This document shows positions 24,246 through 37,312 of a stretch of DNA of 64,000 bases, one piece after another. Source of the stretch: Rhizophagus irregularis (taxonomy: Eukaryota > Glomeromycota > Glomeromycetes > Glomerales > Glomeraceae). Every line of letters begins with the position of its first letter. Within the stretch, counting starts at the first letter, position 1. The notes under the pieces are model-generated. The model searched no databases. It was not told where the DNA came from and saw nothing but the letters and a program-made list of their open reading frames with translations. Both the position numbers and the translations under genes were made by a program. The DNA lies in contig NC_089454.1 of assembly GCF_026210795.1 (NCBI RefSeq), positions 1,798,001 to 1,862,000 on the forward strand, written 5' to 3'.

Positions 24246-24976
24246 AATTAAAGTATCAATTTTATTAATAATCAAAATTTACTTATTACATATCTGATCA
24301 TAAATAATAATTACAACATCGTTACTAGTGAAATTACTAGAACTAACTTTATTTCCATAGTATATGTGAAATTTAAAGCATTTACAATTATTTAATAATA
24401 CCATTCGGTTTTTAAAAAATACGTGTAATTAATAATAATACCTACCATACTTACCGAAAATAAGATGCAACAATTGCAGACACAAGTGCTGTTTTAACAC
24501 ATACTAAATCCCTGATGGACATGGAATGATTGTTTTGATTTTACCGCCAAGTCTATGGAAGCAACATCTCCAATTGTTCCTAAAAATACTCTAGTTGAAT
24601 ATGATATAAAGATAACGAGTGAGTAATAATATAATTTACTTATAATTTTTGATATTATAAAAACTTTGTTTATTAATAACCTTTTGCAATATTTTATCGC
24701 CGAGATTACGAATAAAGTCCTAATATCTATAGCTTCATCACCATGCGATGTAGGAGGATTTTAACATGAACAGCCTTCATAATTTTTAAATATCAGGATG
24801 TGATCGGCAAGTTCGCACCAAGAAATCCATGATCTGAGAGCCGAGAACATTATCTTTGTAAAATTTAGATTCATTGTTGAGATGAGAAGATCGATAACAA
24901 GCCTTTCACTTCATACCATGACTGGAGATATTGCACGCAAGGATTTTCCCGGAGAGGATCCTGTTGCTGAGGATGA
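24246..24976. other. No secure gene
   Basis: AT-rich to about 24480. Around 24537-24630 one plus-strand frame reads FDFTAKSMEATSPIVPKNTL, protein-like but unassigned. 24700-24976 may be further decayed retroelement DNA belonging with the RT remnant. Confidence 0.3.
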
Positions 24977-25502
24977 TTAGGAATGAAGATGTTGTCCTAT
25001 GAGAACTGGAGGCGCTATCAAAAAGTTCATCAGGAGGGAGTTAGATAAGATTTGTTTTCGTTTACTATGAACCCATGGTTCTACTAGCAATTTTACGATA
25101 ATCGAAGCATGGTCTTGAGCCTGTTCTTTTGATGAAGCCATTATCAACAGGTCGTTTAGATAATCCACTATCCTTATCCTCTGAGCTCGATATTCTGGGA
25201 CTTGTTGTCAAGCCGAACGGTAAACATGAGGAAATCGAATGCAAAATATTTTCGTTGGAACTCTGCTAGCGGTATGTGATAGAAAAAGCTTGATTGAGGT
25301 CGATAGTGACCATAAAATAGCCGCGTCTCAACAATGACTTTACTAGGTCTAGTACATCTTGAAGTGGTTGTATTGAACGCGTTAGAATTTTTGAAGATTT
25401 GTAGCTACTTTCGTTATGCTGTTTAGCTCTGGCGGTTTGACTGGCCACCCTGGTTGTCGTTTCCCGCAGGTTGATTCTTCCCTTTCCAAGTATTACTCTC
25501 AT
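24977..25502 (-). pseudogene. DIRS-like reverse transcriptase fragment
   Basis: Minus-strand fragments in RT order: LQDVLDLVKSLLRRGYFMVT followed by IDLNQAFS (motif with the first catalytic Asp), then a shifted LPFGLTTSPRI, then YLNDLLIMASSKEQAQDH, where YLDD has become YLND. This motif order and the SKEQ extension are typical of DIRS/Ngaro tyrosine-recombinase retrotransposons. No recombinase, RNase H or termini were found. Stops and frameshifts separate the blocks. Confidence 0.65.
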
Positions 25503-25869
25503 TTCTTCCTTTATAGTTGTTGTCGTTAGGTTTCTTAATATTGTGAAAAAAAACAGTAGTTAATCTGAAAAATAACTTACTTCAAACTTCAAAGGTATCA
25601 AATTTCAAAGAAACTGGTAATTATTTAACTTTAAATAAATATTTAAAAATAAAAAGTTTGGCGTAGAGGGATTTTATCAGTAAAACAAAAAACAAAAAAT
25701 TTAAGGTTTTTATTGGTTAATCAGATCCAGTCACGTGAAATAGCATTGCTAAGTCACGAATATGAAGATCGATCGCTAAATGCATTATTTTAAATAACAC
25801 TAAATGATACCACCATTAATTTCATCCTACTAATTACAAATAAATATAATAAAAGTCCTTATTATAAAG

Positions 25870-28800
25870 TCATATAGCAGTAAAAAAAAAATCATTTTTT
25901 ATCCAGCATTCATTCGTTGCATCATAAACAAAGTGAACCTTTTGCACACGGTCAATTACTGATATTGGGAATATTCTTCTCCAACATGTATCATAGGTTG
26001 CCTGAATACGATAAAGAGGACATTTCAATACATGGTGAACTCTCTTAATTTCTTCAAACCAATCAATAATAATAAATGCATAAAATTTATTATTGTTGGC
26101 TTTATATTTGAAGATTCCTTTTATAATTGCATAACATTCATCATGATTTTCTTCTTGTATTGTTACAAAGTCACCAATATGAAGATGGATTTTGGAGAAG
26201 ACACCACTAGTAGTTTCTTCTATTATATAGGTTGCCAATTTATACCAACTCATTTGAGAATATATAAGTGCTGACTTAAATCCAATATCTTCAAATGAAA
26301 GGAGCAACTCAGAATTGAAATGTGGCAAGTTCAACATAATATTTTCACGATCTTGTTGGGATACCCCCTTTTTTAAAGTAATATGTGTAATAAAGTTTAC
26401 TGGAGAAGTTACTATAATAAAATTACAATGTATAAAATTAATCATTCAGTAATCAGATTTGAATTTAAAAAAAAAAATAGTATCAAAAAATTTTGCACAA
26501 ATTTTTCTTGATTAGAATTACTTAGTAAATAATAAAATTACAATACAAACCATTATCTTGTTCATCATGTTCATTTGATGTTTCTTTGTTTTCAGTAATA
26601 TACCAATTGGTTAATATATGCCTAAAATTTGATGTCAGAGAAGCAAACCCATTACAACTTTGAGATAACCTATAATCTATACCACCATCTACTAGATGAC
26701 GAATTGCAAAAAGTGTGGTATATCGTTTTAATAAATCTAATTCAATATTCTTGCGATTTGTCCGGGTACCATTGCTTTAAAGACCCGGTGTACCATTTCT
26801 TTGATACCACATTGAGTATTTATAAGAGTACCATAAGTTTTTGCATGCATTAGTAAATGAACACTAACATGCAGATTTGGCAAGTTGACAAATTCAGAGA
26901 AAACCTAAAAATCATTTATTATTAGTAAATAATTAATTCAAATTGCTATACTAAGTAATTATTTATACCTTTGGAAGAATATTCATTTCTTCTTTAAGAC
27001 TTTGCTGTAATTCTTCATAAGAATTTATTGTAAACTTGCTTTTAAAGACCATACTCATTGTTTTTGCTATATGAACCCAACAAGTTATTATTATATTTTT
27101 TACTAAATTAATACGTGATGCACCAGTTCGTTGTTGGATATTTTTTGCCTCATTATTCTTCAAACTAGTTATTTTTAAAAACCGATTTAATATGAAAGGC
27201 ATTATTATAGCAAGCCGAAGGTAATCAGACATCATAAAACTTTCCCGGTGGCTAATGGGATTTGGTATACGTGACCATGTCTTTGGTTTCTCAAAATCTT
27301 TCCAGGTTTTAATGAAATCATTTTCTCCTTCTTGTGAAAATAATTCACAAGTTAATTTGAGTAGACGTCCAATTTTTCCTGCAGTAACATGGTAAATATC
27401 TTGTGGTGTTTGCAAATATCTCTCTCTTTTCAGTTCATCTAAAATATTAGGCTGTAATTTCAATCCATATTTCCTACTAAGTTGTTTTTTTTGAGAAATA
27501 ACTGTTTCAGCAGATATTAAAGCAAATTCAGAATCTGTCAAGTGATGATATCGAGAAGTTAAAGCTATATCTTGAGTAAAATCAGTAAATGAATCTTTAC
27601 TTATAGTACAACTTCTACACCCCTTATTAGCATTTTGTCGCAATACACCAGCCAAATCATTACCTTGGGGTAAGTCAGCTGTTACAACTCCTATGCTTGC
27701 AATTACCCAAACATCCTGTCCTTGTATATTCATTACTTTTCCTTTTTCAAGTTCTTTTATTTCAGAAATAAAAGGTTTTATAAACTCATTAAAATCACCA
27801 CCAAATGGGACAAATCCAAGGACAAAGTGATTTTTAAGCAACTTCCTTTGATGACTTGGCATATTTCCAAATTGTATATAAACACCTCTTAATGAATGGT
27901 AGACATTTCGGTATGTGCCAAAATCATCATAATAAAGATCCAAAAATAGTTTGCAGACTTTCATGGAAGGAGATGGTGGTAGTCTTGTTATGATATAATC
28001 AGCAGGGTGTTTATATGAAAAATCTACATTACGAATGCGCCAGTAACTATTATGTCTATAAACTATTTCAGTAATATGCAATGTTTCTTCAGGAATGAGA
28101 TTATGCTGGAATATCATCATCACAGTAGCTTTTTTAGAAATTTGTGATATTCCAATTATTTGAAAAGATAGGTCTTGTAACCAAACTTCACCAGTAAGAG
28201 AACGGTTCCATCTTAGTACTCCCTTAAAAGCTCCAGGCAAATCATTATAATATAGAACTTTTTGGATTCTTAGCTAATATTGCTTATCAACTTCATTCAT
28301 TAATATTGCTCTCAATCTACCAAGGTGTAATTGTTCATTATTGTCATTATCATAATAATAAACAAAATCTCCACATCTATATGTCTCTATTAGATATAAA
28401 AAAACAATAGAATTATTTTACACAAATTATGAATAAGAATAAATAACAAATATGATTATATGATCATTACCTTGTAATATTGTTAATTGTTCTTGGCCAA
28501 AAAGTCGCATTCTGCCCATAAAGTTCCATGCCAGTATTCAGATTTTATTTCTGAATGAATACCTGGACCAAAATACATATTATTAACTAATGATGGATTA
28601 CTAAGGACATGCCAAATAATATCATTTATTGAAAGTTGATATGCTAATTTTGAGTTTTTAGAAGTTGATGGTGTTTTTTTTGATGAAATTGGGATAGATT
28701 TTGCAGATATTGAAAGAAGAGGAAGATGTTGCCTCCATGTTCGAAATCTTCGGATATTTCTTACAATATGATTCCTATTGAATTCTTGATTCATAATAAT

Positions 28801-29458
28801 ATCAACAAGATCTTCATACGCATTTGTTGAGATATCATGTTTATGAATCCAACAAAATAAAGCAGCAGTAGTAAAATCTTGGAAATATAGTGCAAAATTG
28901 CCATTAAAATTTGGTAAATTGCTTTCATCTAGCGCTCTATCAATGAATATTTTTTTCCTCGATGAGGGATTAGCAATATTTTCTCCGCTTTCAAGATGTT
29001 GTTGTATCACTTTGTGATGATGCATAAACATGGTTTTCACCTTCTAGAGATGTTCTTCCTGTATCGCTATTATAATCATCATATTCTTCGTTTTCTGAAG
29101 ATGCTGTATAATTATCATCATTTTCTGACGATGTTGCATAATCATCATTTCCTGCATTCCCATAATCATCATATTCTTCGTTTTCTGAAGATGCTGTATA
29201 ATTATCACTATTTTCTGATGATGTTGCATAAATATCATCATTTCCTGCATCCTCATCATCGTCATATTCTTCATTTTCTAATTGCATATCAACATTATAA
29301 TTATTTCGTTGTTCATTACTATTATCAAAATTGTCACTACCATTATCATCATTTGGTGGTACTATTGTACCTTGTGGTTGCCTTCTAAAATTATTTCGAA
29401 TACGAAAAGGTAATGTAGTAGTATCCCTTCGTGCTCTATTTCGCAACATTGTTAACAA
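25870..29458 (-). pseudogene. BAH-domain transposase (Plavaka/KDZ-like), decayed
   Basis: Start ATG 29458. The N-terminus is acidic with imperfect repeats (YATSSENDDNYTASSENEEY). Then come HKVIQQHLESGENIANPS, a block ending NNMYFGPGIHSEIKSEYWHG, and a BAH-like segment after the intron at about 28395-28475 (CGDFVYYYDNDNNEQLHLGR). A TAG at about 28274 interrupts the frame. The 425-codon core (26963-28240) has SLRGVYIQFGNMPSHQRKLL and TADLPQGNDLAGVLRQNA with Cys-x2-Cys after it. Exons at 26562-26908 and 25870-26450 end with a second BAH-like region (FPISVIDRVQKVHFVYDA). Frameshifts occur near 29030, 28505 and 26770. I associate this architecture with Rhizophagus transposable elements; the superfamily label is tentative. 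Not active as read. Confidence 0.65.
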
Positions 29459-30480
29459 TCAAAATCAAAATTCTAAATTTTTATGAATATACAAAAATTA
29501 ATGCCTTATTCGTATATTTGCTTATAATGCAATAAATATTATTATACTGACCTATATGGTGGCTATAGTGACTGAAATATACGTATGTTGACTGAGCTAA
29601 GCTGAAAGCTGAATCTCTGAATCGCCAAGTAAAAAATACACCAATCTTTTTTATATTGATATCTCGAAATTCAACAAAATCCCGGTTTCACCTTAATATG
29701 TCCTTTTCTTGATAAAGATAATCAAAATACACAAACATATATGAGTCAAACACAACGGATGCATTTTTCTTGATAGAACGTGACACAATTATTTTAGTTG
29801 TATTACTTTCGCATCGATCAAATCACAGCACGTAAATAAAATAAAAATATTACAATAAAACAATAAAATAAATATAATAATGTTTTTTAATATATGTAAA
29901 TTTATTAGTGAAGTTGGAAAAATAAATTTAAAGGGGAATAAAAGAATAAAAAGGAGACGATAAAGTTGGAAATATAAAATAAAAAAAAGTCAAGCCAACA
30001 CCGATTATCGGTGTGGTATGATACCAATGATTGTTATTTAACAATGTTAATGTATTTCGTACAGAATTGCATATAATATATTTTAATTGTAAAACTATTG
30101 TAAAAATTGAAGTCTGCATAATTAAATATTAATCGTGAATTAATCATCGGTAGATCAGTATTCTATATAAGGTTTTATACAATATTGTTCTTCCTAGCCA
30201 GAAATCAATCGGTAAATTATTTTATTTTTATTATCAATCGGTATTATTAAATAAATCAGGTGACCTTGTAGTAATTACATCTACTTGCGTCACATAATCT
30301 ACAACATGCAGATTTTATCAAATATCACTTTAACAAAATTTATCTTATGCATCATCGTGTATTATTTGTTATTAAGAAAAAAGAATTCTCAATGATGATA
30401 TTACTTTATATATCATCACATCATACATCAATAATATTCTGTCACAACAATAATATCACACCAATAATTTTTATTACAAT
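29459..30480. other. AT-rich intergenic DNA, no gene seen
   Basis: Upstream of the BAH transposase. Short repeats ATCAATCGGTA occur at about 30210 and 30234. A small hairpin ACACCGATTATCGGTGT is at 29999-30015. Nothing coding. Confidence 0.4.
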
Positions 30481-31902
30481 CCCTATGAAAAAAAATCATC
30501 CAATTTTTGTACAATATTTGTTCAAGTCCGTGTGGAAATTGTACAATTATTGCAGATTTTTGGATAAAAATAGCTATGAAGTTTTTCAAAGCATATTAAA
30601 AGTATGCAATTTTTGTACAACTTAAATTTAAGATATAGAAAATGTTCAATTTTTGTGTGATTTTTATACAACTTAAATTTAGGATACAGAAAACATTCAA
30701 TTTTTGTACAATAAAAATTGTGATTATTGTACAACTTGAAAATAGACTTAAATTTAGGATACAGAAAGCAATTTTTGGGTAATCCTACTATACTACTTTC
30801 CATCTTACCTGTATGGTTACATTTGACCACTTTTAGGGTCGAATAGACCACTTTTAACCATTACAAATAGATTTTCCTAAGTAAAGTGATTTATGCAGTA
30901 AGGTTACATAAAATTCAACTGCATAATTGCTTATAAATGGGCATCTTCTGGACCCATTGGTGAAATTTTTGTATCATCTTGTAACTAAAAAAAAGTCAAA
31001 AACTTTTTATTAGGTTACACAATTAGTTCTGACCGGAATTATAATTTGGCCAGAATTATGCGGTAAAAATCAACTCTTAAAATTATATATGTTGATCACG
31101 TGATCTGATCGTCAAAATAAATATGACGACGCGAAATGTTTTTGTTTATGTTTTTTTAACCTTTTAACTTTTCTTCAACTTTCTTTTAAAATATCAGGTA
31201 AGAAAAACTTGTGTTCTTTATCTTTTTATTTTCCTAACTTTTTACATTTTAATGTTACTAACTTGCTTTCTTCACTAACTTCATACTTTTTTTTATTACT
31301 AATACTAATAATTTACTTTTTAACACTACTAATTTGCTTTCTTCACTAACTTCATACTTTTTTATTACTAACACTAATAATTTAGTACTTTTTAACACTA
31401 CTAATTTGCTTTCTTCACTAACTTCATACTTTTTTATTTAATACTAATAATTTACTTACACTAATAATTTACTTTCTTCTTTGATAATACTAATTTACTT
31501 TCACGTTACTAACATACTTTATTTATTTTATTTTCTTACAAATTTTTATATTTATGATTATATCAAATTTAGTATTTTATTTATGAAATATTGTGTATAT
31601 TTTTTATATTTTAAGTCAATAAAAAAAATTCATAATTTCACTTTATAAATTGCCTGTTATTACTGTAAAATTTAACCTATAATTCCTAAAATATGGCCTA
31701 AAAAAATTTGGCTCAAAAATCACACAATAATTGTATAAATTCAGGTCAAAAATAGGATAATTATTGAATGAATTACCATGCAATAATTGTGTGATTTATT
31801 GCAATTTTTAGCACAATTATTGTATGGTCAAATATACAGAAATCGTAGTGAATTTAATTGAATGATTTTTCAACAAAAATCACACAGACTTTTTTTATAG
31901 GG
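30481..31902. mobile_element. Candidate inverted-repeat element (CCCTATRAAAAAA ends)
   Basis: The left end CCCTATGAAAAAAAATC and the inverted right end CCCTATAAAAAAAGTC are alike, with AAT on both sides as a possible 3-bp duplication. The interior repeats AATTTTTGTACAACTTAAATT and CACAATAATTGTA words and has no recognisable gene. The A-runs weaken the terminal match, so this is tentative. Confidence 0.35.
31250..31500. repeat. Tandem repeat, about 65-70 bp unit, three copies
   Basis: Units contain TTGCTTTCTTCACTAACTTC and ATACTTTTTTATTACTAAT words repeated almost exactly. Each unit holds intron-like ACTAAC and pyrimidine-rich words. No coding potential. Confidence 0.7.
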
Positions 31903-31952
31903 AATATATTGCAACTTCACTACATTTTATTACATTTTTTTATTAAAATTTC

Positions 31953-33645
31953 AGTGAGCTAGCAAAATTCTTTCCACTACGGGACGGAATTTCTAAATTT
32001 TCCGTATTTTTATCTAATCTTTTGATTTGATTATAGAAAGCCTTAGTGTTGGTTTCGTTCCTTTCCTCCCACGCAATACTAAAACATTCTCTCGAAAATT
32101 CAATTAGTTTGTCCATTGATATTTCTGAAATTTCAGAAATATCAACCGCAGAAAAATAGCGGTTAAGAATTCTCTTAATAGCGACTTCACATGAAATAAA
32201 ATTGGTAATCTCAACTTGAGTTTCTGTTTCTGTAGTAGTTCCTCCTCTTTAAAAAAAAAGGAAAGAAATTCATATTGACATTAGTTATAAATACAATTAT
32301 AAATGCAAATAATATTATATTGATTACCTTTCTAATTTTTTTTGAAATTCTCGGACTAATTCTTCAATTGACACCCTAAGCTGATAACGATAGTCTGAAA
32401 AGGATTTTCTACATCGATCTATAATTGATTTCGCTGTGCTACTATAAGTTTCAAATTCGGGAAAAATTTTTCGTACTAGTTTTTCAAAAACGAGACCAGG
32501 TGGGAACCGAGATCTTAAAAAAAGACATTTTATTTCTTCGTCGATTAACCTATATTTTTCCTAAATAATAATAAAAGTTTTTGTGAAATATTTATGAAAA
32601 TTATAGTCACAACAACTGAATGTATCGATTGAAATACAATAAACGCTTACATTGGATGCGGTTGATGGCGCGTGTGCTGGCTGCTGCACTGCTAGTGCTA
32701 ATTGTGACGTATTATCCTTCATATTTAACATTTGAGTGGCTAGCTGCAGGATATCCGGATGATCAACTAGCCAATTGCAGATTTGCAATTGGTTTGTCAT
32801 TGATTCGAATTGGAGGGAACTTAACGTCATATTTATTTTATTAATAATAAATGAAGATATTTATGTATAACAAAATATTGTATTAAACAAGATTTTACCA
32901 GAATAGTTATCGTCTTCTTTTTCTCTATAATCTTGATCATCTTCTTCTTTCATTTCTTCTCCTCTTAATTCTTTCTCTATTCTCTATTTCTCGTCCTTCT
33001 TGTTCTCGACGACGAACGAGGGATTCTGACGTTCTCGTTCTTGTTCTTGACGACCACGGTGAGGATTCTGACGTTCTCGTTCTTGTTCTTGACGACCACG
33101 GTGAGGATTCTGACATTCTCGTTCTTGTTCTTGACGATCACGGTGGGGATTCTGACGTTCTCGTACTTCTTGTTCTTGACGATCACGGTGGGGATTCTGA
33201 CGTTCTCGTACTTCTTGTTCTTGACGACCATGGTGAGGATTCTGCTGATCTTTGGAAAGATCTTATCATTATTTATTATTGTTTTATTATTGTGTGTTAT
33301 TATTGTTTGTTTTTAATAGTTTTTAAGTAAAAATTAATATCTTCAATTGTATATAATAAAATGCAAAATTCATTAAATTCATAAATTAAGATTCTATGAC
33401 TGACCTCCGAGAAAATCTATTTCGTCATCCTCATTGCTTATTTCATCGTTAATTCCTCCATCCTCATCGTTAAATTCATCATTAACTTCTTCGTCTGTTC
33501 CCGATACAGTTTTTGCTCGACCTTGATTAGTTTTCGCAGCTTTTGATTGACTTTGAGCAATTCCTGCAGCTTTAATTTGACTTGCCGCGGACTTTGACTT
33601 TTTAGTAGGTTCTGTTATATAGATAGCATTAAAACCGCTATTCAA
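31953..33645 (-). CDS. Uncharacterised spliced gene
   Basis: Not recognised. The 3' exons are open and join cleanly: 32651-32819 (QFESMTNQLQICNWLVDHPD...), 32328-32560 (EKYRLIDEEIKCLFLRSRFP...DRCRKSFSDYRYQ) and 31953-32246 (GGTTTETETQVEITNFISCE...ending FASSLKF). Introns of 90 and 81 nt have GTAAGC/AG and GTAATC/AG. Upstream are a low-complexity repeat exon (QNPHRGRQEQERER-type, about 32900-33243) and an acidic exon (33394-33645, EEVNDEFNDEDGGINDEISN). The start and the join between the repeat exon and 32819 are uncertain, and reading the repeat exon through to its 3' end needs frame changes. The conserved-looking C-terminal half may be a DNA- or RNA-binding domain; that is a guess. Confidence 0.5.
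33020..33243 (-). repeat. 42/45-bp tandem repeat in coding region
   Basis: Five units with periods 42, 42, 42, 45 and 45, all multiples of three. One minus-strand frame encodes QNPHRGRQEQERER and QNPHRDRQEQEVRER repeats. A period kept in multiples of three is consistent with coding constraint on the array. Confidence 0.7.
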
Positions 33646-34716
33646 AAATCAAAAAAAATCAAAAAAAAGGAACCAAAAAATATTCAAATATTACTTGATC
33701 GAACCATGATTTAAGAATACCAATCAGATCAGAAAAATCTTAACCCTTGGGAAAATAAAGTGTCTCTTGCTCTATTGTATTTATATCTGACTCTAGCAGT
33801 ATAAGAACCTGTTTATTGGTAATCATGCCTTGTCAAACCATTTTCTGAATGCCACTTTTCTGAATATACTTCTCCCGAAATCAATTATCTAAAATGCCAA
33901 TTTTCCAAATAGGATCTTTCCCTGAAATATTCACGAATCTGTATTTCCTGAATTCCAAATTCCTGATGCTCAATTTCCCAAATCCCGAAACCTAATATAT
34001 CCTTATACCCAATATCCCGAATGGGCAATTTCCCGAAATATAAAATAATATACTGTAATCTCTTTTAATTCATATGATTTATTATAAACTGTGTAATAGA
34101 TAATGGATGAGAATTATTGTGATAAATACTTTGTTTCCATAAATCGGAAATTGGCTGATACAGATGTACATATATCGTAAACGGATCAACAGATCGATCT
34201 GTTTATATACTGCAGTCACGATAACAAAATTTTCCGGTTATGCACTTAACTGCTGTAATCATTGACCTATCGCATATTATTTAAAGTAATGTAAGAATAT
34301 TAAATAATTGGGCAAAGATATGCACATATAAGATCAAATGATAAAAGAATGAAGTCAAAAAAAAAAAAAATTTTTTTTAAAAAAAAAAATTTGAAAAAGG
34401 AGTGCAGTGCAAGGAGTACAAAAAAAAATTTAAGGGGCCGAAATGCAAAGCGGATAACCCAAATCAACCCGGTAACTTACGTGATCAAAGTATGTATCCT
34501 GGGAAATTTTCATAAGATAAAAAGGAAAAAAATTTGTGTATTATTAATTTGGAACATAATCATTGTGCTATAAACCCGATTTAGGTAGTAACTAATATGT
34601 ATTTTATTTATATTTTAAAATTTTTTTTCGTTTAAGAGCAATGATATAAAAAACAACATAAAAAACATATTTTATATACAATAATATACAGTGTATTCGA
34701 CTTTTTAGTATACTGT
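33646..34716. repeat. Intergenic DNA with CCCGAAAT-type repeats (33830-34040)
   Basis: 33830-34040 holds about eight degenerate copies of TTTCCCGAAATnC / AATTCCnAAT words at intervals near 25-35 bp. The rest is AT-rich with a 30-base A/T run near 34360-34390. No gene. Confidence 0.4.
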
Positions 34717-34851
34717 AACGTTCCTCCAAATAAAAGAATTGGTATTGATATTGACCCAAAAAGAAAAGATGTAGTTAAAATTAACCGTAGCCCAATTGTA
34801 GAACAATATCCAAAATATTGTGTGAACGCTAAAACGATCATGCATAATTAG
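34717..34851 (+). other. Possible coding fragment
   Basis: An open plus-strand run begins NVPPNKRIGIDIDPKRKDVV and ends HAN-free at NAKTIMHN before TAG. Composition is protein-like, but no family is recognised and no start or upstream exon was established. It might be a terminal exon. Confidence 0.2.
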
Positions 34852-37188
34852 ATAAGCCATGTAACGGTTGTTACAAATAAATTTACAAAATGTTTATATT
34901 ATACTGTACGTGAATTTCGTGAATTTTATGATCTTTATATATATGTAAGAAAAATATTTAAAGAATTTATTATAGGTTTATTTATAATCTTAATTTTATT
35001 TATAGATAGACAATAATTAATTAATTGATTAGGGTTCGTCAACGAATTATATATACTTTAGTAACAAACCTATTTCTGTTTCCTTGTCTAATACGCGTTG
35101 CTAACTCCTGCACGCTATAAATTTTTTCCTAACGAATATCACATCTCCCTTTTCAAAATCTTTCTCAATATTCCTATCCGAATGAAGGCTTTGATTTTCA
35201 AATAATTATTTTTTTGGATCATTGGCGTCTAATATTGACACAGCCGTAACCTCTTACTCTTGAGTGAGCCTTTCGCTAGAACCATGTAGAAACTTGGACA
35301 TTTTTTGATAAATGGTATTTGTGGAGGTTCGGGTGCAATTGGTGTAAAAAGTTTTTTTGTTAAAATATTTTTTTACATGAAATTAATGAAAAAATCTAAA
35401 GGATGATGACTTTTTATACCTTTTTTTATAATGTTAGAAATCTTCTTTTTTTTCAAATTCATTCAAAAATTCAAAATTCGTTAAATTCGATCGTTGAAAA
35501 AAATTGATAATTTAATAATTGAAAAGAAGGAGCCTCGAATTTTCATTTTCCCTATGGAAAAAACATCATGAGGCATGAGACTTCATTATTTCATTATCAT
35601 TCTCACGAGGCAATCACTTGCCATTATATTAAACGTCCGTATAAGGAACTGTAACATTTTTTTTTCAAATAAATTTTGTGAAATGATTTTTTTAATTAAT
35701 TAATAAATCCAAAAAAAATTTTTTTTAAGGAGGTTAAAAAAAAAAAATCTTGGATTGAAACGTAATGATATAAGTTACAGGTCAGCAGCATCAGTGTAAA
35801 TATATAGTTATATATTTATTATTAAAACATGACCTCTCCTTCAAGGAAAAAGAATCATACAATATATTTTAGATATTTTAACATGAATATTTGTAATTGC
35901 ATACTTCAATCCCATAATTCACAGTTTTTTATAAATTATTAAATTTTTTATTGTAGTTACAAATCGTTACCATCCTAGCAATAGGCGTTGTACAATTGGT
36001 AGATCTAGCTCTGCTCTACCATTTCGTCTAACGATGGACATTGTATAACTGGTATCATTTTTTTTTGGGTTGTCATTAGTACCGACGTCCTCGTCGTACA
36101 ACCTGGGTACTAGTAATATGCTAGTAGCAAACGGGTACTACTAAAATTGAAAAGAATGAAGCTGAAGCAAACAATTAAACTTTTTTTTATTGTTATTACA
36201 CGTGAATCTTTTTTACTAGTTATGAATTTTTTTTATCCGCTAATAAAAAACTTTTTTCACATGGTTTTTTCATGTTTTTTTTATATGTATACATTTTTTA
36301 AAATATTGATGAATTTTTTTATGTGATAATTATGTAAACAAGTCATTTTTTTTATAAAATAAATATTTCCTAAAATGATAATATTCCTCGAGTTTGATCG
36401 TTCGATTAATGATCTCAAGGCTATCTCTTTTTTTTTGTATATAAGAACAAAAAAATGATTATTTTTTTAGTACTCTAACGTAGCGGAAGAAAATTTTTTA
36501 GGTATGAATTTATAAAATTTTTTCTTTATATAAATTGACTTCAATAATTTAATTTATTTTTATTGATAATTTATTTAATAGAAAAATCAAAGCAGTGGTT
36601 TTAATTTTTTTTTTTATTAATTCAACGCGCAGTCAGCAGCAGAAAAAATTTTTTTAGGTACGAATTTAATAATTGACAATTCATATAGAGAGACAATTCA
36701 TAAGCTACTATTAACAATTAATTGATTAAAGCATGTCGCCACCTGGATCATCAAGAAAAAGGACGAGAAAGACCTATTTCCAGCGTCATACTCATCGTCA
36801 AAAAGACAAAGAAGAAAGAAGATGAAAAGATAAATCCTATGAATTGGAAAAGAAATATGATAATCTTTTGGAAAATTCTGCATTTTTTCTTATTTGGGGA
36901 TTTTTATTATTGTAGTTTTTATTTTTATTTTTATTGCTATTTTAATTAATAAATACTATTAGTATAAATACTTCTAATTTCATTTGCTGATTTTGATCAC
37001 TTTTGACTATATTCTCAAACCTGACTTTTTAAAAATGATCGAACCCAACTGTACCACCACAGATTTGATGGTGATGCAGGAGACTAAAATCAAAAATTCG
37101 ACCATGATCTACATTAGATATTGGTCGAATAATGCACTAATTAAACGTCACGCGTATTTAAAGTTTAAAAAAGGATCATCTTTTTTAA
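34852..37188. other. AT-rich DNA, no secure gene
   Basis: No gene supported. An ATG at 36733 opens MSPPGSSRKRTRKTYFQRHT and runs to a stop within 34 codons; continuing past it gives KDKSYELEKKYDNLLEN, so this may be a fragment of a coiled-coil gene. Small hairpins occur, for example around 36084-36104 (GTACCGACG/CGTCGTAC) and a perfect 12-bp stem at 37162-37191 (AGTTTAAAAAAG/CTTTTTTAAACT) just before the pyrimidine tract. Confidence 0.35.
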
Positions 37189-37302
37189 ACTCCCCTTTCC
37201 CCTTCCACTTTCCCTCCTTTCGTTCATCCTCCCTTTCCCTTTCGTCCTTCCCTTCCCCTTTCGTTCTCCCCTTTTCTCACACCTTCTTCCGCCTCTTTTT
37301 CT
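37189..37302 (+). repeat. Polypyrimidine tract
   Basis: Nearly all C and T over more than 110 bases (CTCCCCTTTCCCCTTCC and similar). A purine-rich tract at 37474-37500 (GGGGAAAGGGGAAGGAGG) is complementary to parts of it. Together they could fold across the first intron of the array, or form triplex/H-DNA. It may be the first exon of the array transcript. Confidence 0.6.
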
Positions 37303-37312
37303 TGGAAGTAAT

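Noticed and set aside
28996-29388. 130-codon plus-strand His/Tyr-rich frame
   Set aside because: Antisense of the acidic repeat region of the BAH transposase; composition is an artefact.
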